DNA of 64,000 bases from Flavimarina sp. Hel_I_48 (lineage in GTDB: Bacteria; Bacteroidota; Bacteroidia; Flavobacteriales; Flavobacteriaceae), in the NCBI RefSeq assembly GCF_000733945.1, contig NZ_JPOL01000002.1, positions 692,001 through 756,000 on the forward strand, given 5' to 3'. Positions 61,421-64,000 of this stretch are shown here, piece after piece; within the stretch, counting starts at the first letter, position 1, and every line of letters starts with the position of its first letter. Made by a program: the position numbers and the translations under genes. Below the pieces are notes generated by a model. The model was not told the origin of the DNA and searched no databases. It was given only the letters and a program-made list of their open reading frames with translations.

Positions 61421-62641
61421 GTGACCAGATTTTCCTTTAAACAACTGGGGCCGGGACTTTTATTTGCCGGTGCGGCGATAGGGGTTTCCCATCTTGTACA
61501 ATCCACAACTGCGGGTGCGCAATATGGATTTGGGCTAATATGGGCATTGCTACTTATCCACCTTATAAAATATCCGTTTTTTCAGTTTGGGCCACGCTAC
61601 GCTGCAGCGACAGGAAAAAGCCTGCTTGATGCCTACCTTCAGCTTGGAAAAGGCGTACTCTGGTTTTATTTTATATTGAACCTGTTGAGCATGTTCACCA
61701 TCCAGGCAGCAGTTACCGTAGTTACCGCATCGCTGGCATCATATATTTTTGGTTCAACCATGAGTATATTGGGTTGGTCTGCTGTGATAACCGCAATTTG
61801 TACACTATTGCTCATGGTGGGCAGGTATCAATTACTGGATAAAGTCATGAAAATTATCGTGGTTACCCTTACGGTAAGCACGCTGGCTGCAGTGGCCTTT
61901 GCTTTTTTTGATACGGAAAAATCAGTTGAACTAAGCCAGATTATTCCATCAGATACCGCAGGAATAGCCTTTCTGATCGCTTTTATGGGTTGGATGCCCG
62001 CACCATTGGATATTTCAATCTGGCATTCGCTCTGGTCACTGGAAAAGGCCAAAGAAGAAAAGATTACTGAAAAATCTGCCGTATTTGATTTTAATGTGGG
62101 TTATGCCGGGACGATCCTTGTGGGCATTTGCTTTATAGGACTGGGTGCGCTGGTGATGTACCACACAGGCACTACCTTTAGCTCCAGCGGAACCGGTTTT
62201 GCCAAACAACTAATTGACATGTACACGTCAAGCCTGGGATCATGGACATTCTGGATTATAGGGATAGCCGCTTTTACTACCATGTTCAGCACTACACTTA
62301 CCACGCTGGATGCCTCGCCCCGGGCAATGGCAAAAACTACGGAACTACTTACTGGCGCGAAGATCAAACATATGTATACCCTCTGGCTCGCGCTTCTTAT
62401 TATAGGAACCCTTAGCATCCTCGCGTGGCTCTCTACGGAAATGGGTACGTTAATCACCCTTGCGACCATACTTTCATTTCTGTCCGCACCTTTTTACGCG
62501 TATGCCAATTACCGCGCAATGACCTCACCCGAAATTCCAGAAAGTGCCCGCCCGGGCAAAGGCCTTAGGATTTTGTGTTTTGTAAGTATGGCGTTGCTAA
62601 TTGGCTTCTGCCTTTGGTATCTTTCCACGTTACTTTCTTGA
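61421..62641 (+). CDS. Nramp-superfamily membrane transporter, atypical
   Basis: The 406-residue product uses a GTG start. About eleven membrane helices are read. The first helix has GPGLLFAGAAIGVSHLVQST, where classical Nramp metal transporters have DPGN. The TM6 region reads FMGWMPAPLDISIWHSLW, where classical ones have an MPH motif. The usual metal ligands (Asp, Asn, Met) are therefore not conserved, so manganese or iron transport cannot be assumed. It follows the sigma factor by 2 bases and overlaps the convergent Lrp gene by 12 bases. Confidence 0.82.
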   Translation: MTRFSFKQLGPGLLFAGAAIGVSHLVQSTTAGAQYGFGLIWALLLIHLIKYPFFQFGPRYAAATGKSLLDAYLQLGKGVLWFYFILNLLSMFTIQAAVTVVTASLASYIFGSTMSILGWSAVITAICTLLLMVGRYQLLDKVMKIIVVTLTVSTLAAVAFAFFDTEKSVELSQIIPSDTAGIAFLIAFMGWMPAPLDISIWHSLWSLEKAKEEKITEKSAVFDFNVGYAGTILVGICFIGLGALVMYHTGTTFSSSGTGFAKQLIDMYTSSLGSWTFWIIGIAAFTTMFSTTLTTLDASPRAMAKTTELLTGAKIKHMYTLWLALLIIGTLSILAWLSTEMGTLITLATILSFLSAPFYAYANYRAMTSPEIPESARPGKGLRILCFVSMALLIGFCLWYLSTLLS

Positions 62642-63085
62642 TTCGCCACGGGTACGTATGGGCGCATTTTCCACCACGGTAGAAAGGACAATATGCGTCT
62701 TGGTTTCCCCATAGGTTATTAATTTGTCTATGAATTCCTCCAGGTGAAACTGATCAAAAAGCACCACTTCCATTACAATATTTTCATTACCGGTGATACG
62801 GTAACAATTGAGCACCTCGCTCAGGGAAGTCACTTTTTCCAGAAAAGGTTTTAACCTTCCCATAAACGCGCGCAAGGTAATGATCGCTTTGAGCTGATGA
62901 CCGGTTTTAAAATGGGAAACTTCAGCTTTATACCCCAGCAAAACCCCGGCATCTTCCATTTTACGGATACGCTCCGCTACCGCAGGTGCACTTAACCCAA
63001 ATTGGCGGCCAAGTTCCGCATTGCTGATACGGGCATTTTTCTGTAATGCCTGGAGAATTTTCCAGTTTGTAGCATCTATGTTCAT
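62630..63085 (-). CDS. Lrp/AsnC family transcriptional regulator
   Basis: The 151-residue protein has an N-terminal helix-turn-helix (about residues 5-50, WKILQALQKNARISNAELGR then FGLSAPAVAERIRKMEDAGV) and an AsnC-type ligand-binding ferredoxin-like domain (IITLRAFMGRLKPFLEKVTS, YRITGNENIVMEVVLFDQFH). It would sense an amino acid and regulate transcription; the effector is unknown. It overlaps the Nramp-like gene end by 12 bases and is divergent from the next gene. A TACTTTTG element lies one base upstream of its start codon (63087-63094). Confidence 0.93.
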   Translation of the reverse strand: MNIDATNWKILQALQKNARISNAELGRQFGLSAPAVAERIRKMEDAGVLLGYKAEVSHFKTGHQLKAIITLRAFMGRLKPFLEKVTSLSEVLNCYRITGNENIVMEVVLFDQFHLEEFIDKLITYGETKTHIVLSTVVENAPIRTRGESRK

Positions 63086-63190
63086 TCAAAAGTAATTAAG
63101 TGAAAAGTTTATGTTTCCGAAGGCAAAAATAGTATTTTACCTTAGAATCGAAATGTACGCTGACCAATTATCCACTAAATTTGATACCAA

Positions 63191-63574
63191 ATGAATAGGA
63201 TACCAAAAAATAAACGTCTTTATAATCAAGCACTTGAGATACTGAAGCTTTCGCGCAGTATTTCAGGATTCCTGGCGTATGACCTATCTGAACTTGATGA
63301 AAAGGGCAATGAGCAGGAAGCGATTTATTTTACCGGCGATATGGTCATGCATTCTGATGCACTGGCCCCAAGTATCATAGCGGCAGAGAATGAACTATTT
63401 CAGGATGACCGCATGCGCCACGCGGTTTCAGTGGAACACGTGACCCAAAAGCTCCTCAATACCTGTGAGCGCCTGGAACGCGCCGAAAGTAACGGTAGGG
63501 AATTTTTATCCTTATTACGGAAAGAACTTAAAAAGTTCAACAGACTACAGCAAAAATGGGTACTTACCCTTTAG
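63191..63574 (+). CDS. Conserved hypothetical helical protein
   Basis: The 127-residue cytosolic protein is mostly helical and charged (RLYNQALEILKLSRSISGF, ERLERAESNGREFLSLLRKE, LKKFNRLQQKWVLTL). The middle block EQEAIYFTGDMVMHSDALAP is distinctive, but no family is recognised. It is divergent from the Lrp gene with 105 bases between the starts. A TAAATTTG -7 element ends 7 bases before its ATG (63176-63183). It might be a target of the Lrp regulator by position only. Confidence 0.7.
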   Translation: MNRIPKNKRLYNQALEILKLSRSISGFLAYDLSELDEKGNEQEAIYFTGDMVMHSDALAPSIIAAENELFQDDRMRHAVSVEHVTQKLLNTCERLERAESNGREFLSLLRKELKKFNRLQQKWVLTL

Positions 63575-63665
63575 TACTTATAGCGTTGTATTTTCGGTGA
63601 AAACGGGTAAAAATGCCTTATTTATAGCTCAGAAAAAGGTTTTTTAGGTCTTTTTTTCGTCGATT

Positions 63666-64000
63666 TTAGATCATATTCTTTATAAAATCATAGAACAGCA
63701 ATCCCCATCCCGCAGCCAGTGACAGTCCGCCAAGTGGCGTAACCGGCCCCAGCCATTTCCATTTCTTGCCAGAAGCCCCACCAAGGCATAGCCCATAAAT
63801 ACTGAATGAAAAAAGCACGACCCCTACGGTGATAAGTAAAGGTATTGTTCTTTGTATGCTTGTGGTAAAACCCAGGTTGTAACCCAGCACCAGAAGCAGC
63901 AATGCATGGTACATTTGATATTTCACACCAGTTTCAAATGATTCCATCTGCTGGGAAGTGAATTTTTTCTTAAGGGCATGCGCTCCAAAGGCTCCTATAA
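63666..64000 (-). CDS. DUF423 (YgdD/TMEM256-like) membrane protein, N-terminus beyond the window
   Basis: The minus-strand frame is open through the right edge; the coding part seen starts IGAFGAHALKKKFTSQQMES. The DUF423 hallmark GAFGAHAL and the following FETGVKYQMYHALLLLVLGY are present. Three hydrophobic helices are visible and a fourth lies upstream. The family is of unknown function. An internal ATG at 63947 is not the real start, because conserved residues lie before it. The stop is at 63666. Confidence 0.9.
   Translation of the reverse strand, partial: IGAFGAHALKKKFTSQQMESFETGVKYQMYHALLLLVLGYNLGFTTSIQRTIPLLITVGVVLFSFSIYGLCLGGASGKKWKWLGPVTPLGGLSLAAGWGLLFYDFIKNMI

Overview
The window is a chromosomal segment of a member of the family Flavobacteriaceae (Bacteroidota). 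The evidence is the set of family-typical genes (DUF4252, DUF4295, a BtuG-like surface lipoprotein, a type IX secretion sorting domain), the short CarB without its C-terminal allosteric domain, Bacteroidota-type promoters (TTTG, about 19-20 bases, TAnnTTTG) and almost no Shine-Dalgarno sequences. The genus cannot be fixed from the sequence. No rRNA, tRNA, CRISPR array, intact insertion sequence or prophage was seen.

Layout. 1-1.6 kb: an ECF sigma factor / anti-sigma-like / two DUF4252 cluster on the minus strand, cut by the left edge. 1.7-3.2 kb: an S41 lipoprotein protease. 3.3-10.9 kb: a vitamin B12 uptake locus. A cobalamin riboswitch drives btuB and a BtuG-like surface lipoprotein on the minus strand, and a BtuF/BtuC/BtuD-like ABC importer lies on the plus strand. 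Between the two halves sits an AT-rich island with a DUF2188 gene, a gene for a FINCPFD-motif protein (possibly TIR- or deoxyribosyltransferase-like) and a decayed third reading frame. 10.9-13.9 kb: rmuC, a small membrane protein, a thioesterase and a secreted cupredoxin. 14-17.9 kb: carB, rpmH and a TPR membrane protein. 18.4-25.5 kb: a tricorn-like protease followed by a lipoprotein amidase, a lytic transglycosylase, an alpha/beta hydrolase and a small GNAT-like protein.

25.7-32.7 kb: mtaB, a peptide-binding lipoprotein, an ABC-F ATPase, a DUF486 protein, a methyltransferase and a LolD-type ATPase. 32.7-33.3 kb is a repeat patch: three 53-bp tandem units that end in a REP-like inverted repeat, a broken GIY-YIG nuclease gene, and a second copy of the same repeat tail. 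33.4-42.4 kb, all minus strand: rimO, an outer-membrane-like protein, a second amidase, ftsY, DUF4295, rpmG, rpmB, cinA, an orphan Hpt protein, an FAH-family hydrolase and a DnaQ-like exonuclease. 42.6-51.9 kb: a uracil-DNA-glycosylase-like protein, an M14 peptidase, a Nudix/pyrE divergent pair, an SRPBCC protein, birA, rsfS-ftsH, and LUD-cdsA-ACBP. 52.3-64 kb: valS, DUF1573, an aminotransferase-murB pair, an orphan AT-rich membrane protein, a fasciclin lipoprotein, a glycosyltransferase-sigma factor-Nramp-like operon, an Lrp regulator and a DUF423 gene cut by the right edge.

Most of the window is core housekeeping: translation, tRNA and ribosome modification, envelope biogenesis, membrane protein targeting and quality control, and pyrimidine synthesis. 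The accessory or unexplained parts are the AT-rich island in the B12 locus, the GIY-YIG/repeat patch, and a pair of related intergenic elements at 37.35-37.46 kb and 52.07-52.16 kb that look like a structured RNA family. All domain assignments were made by reading motifs; no database search was run.
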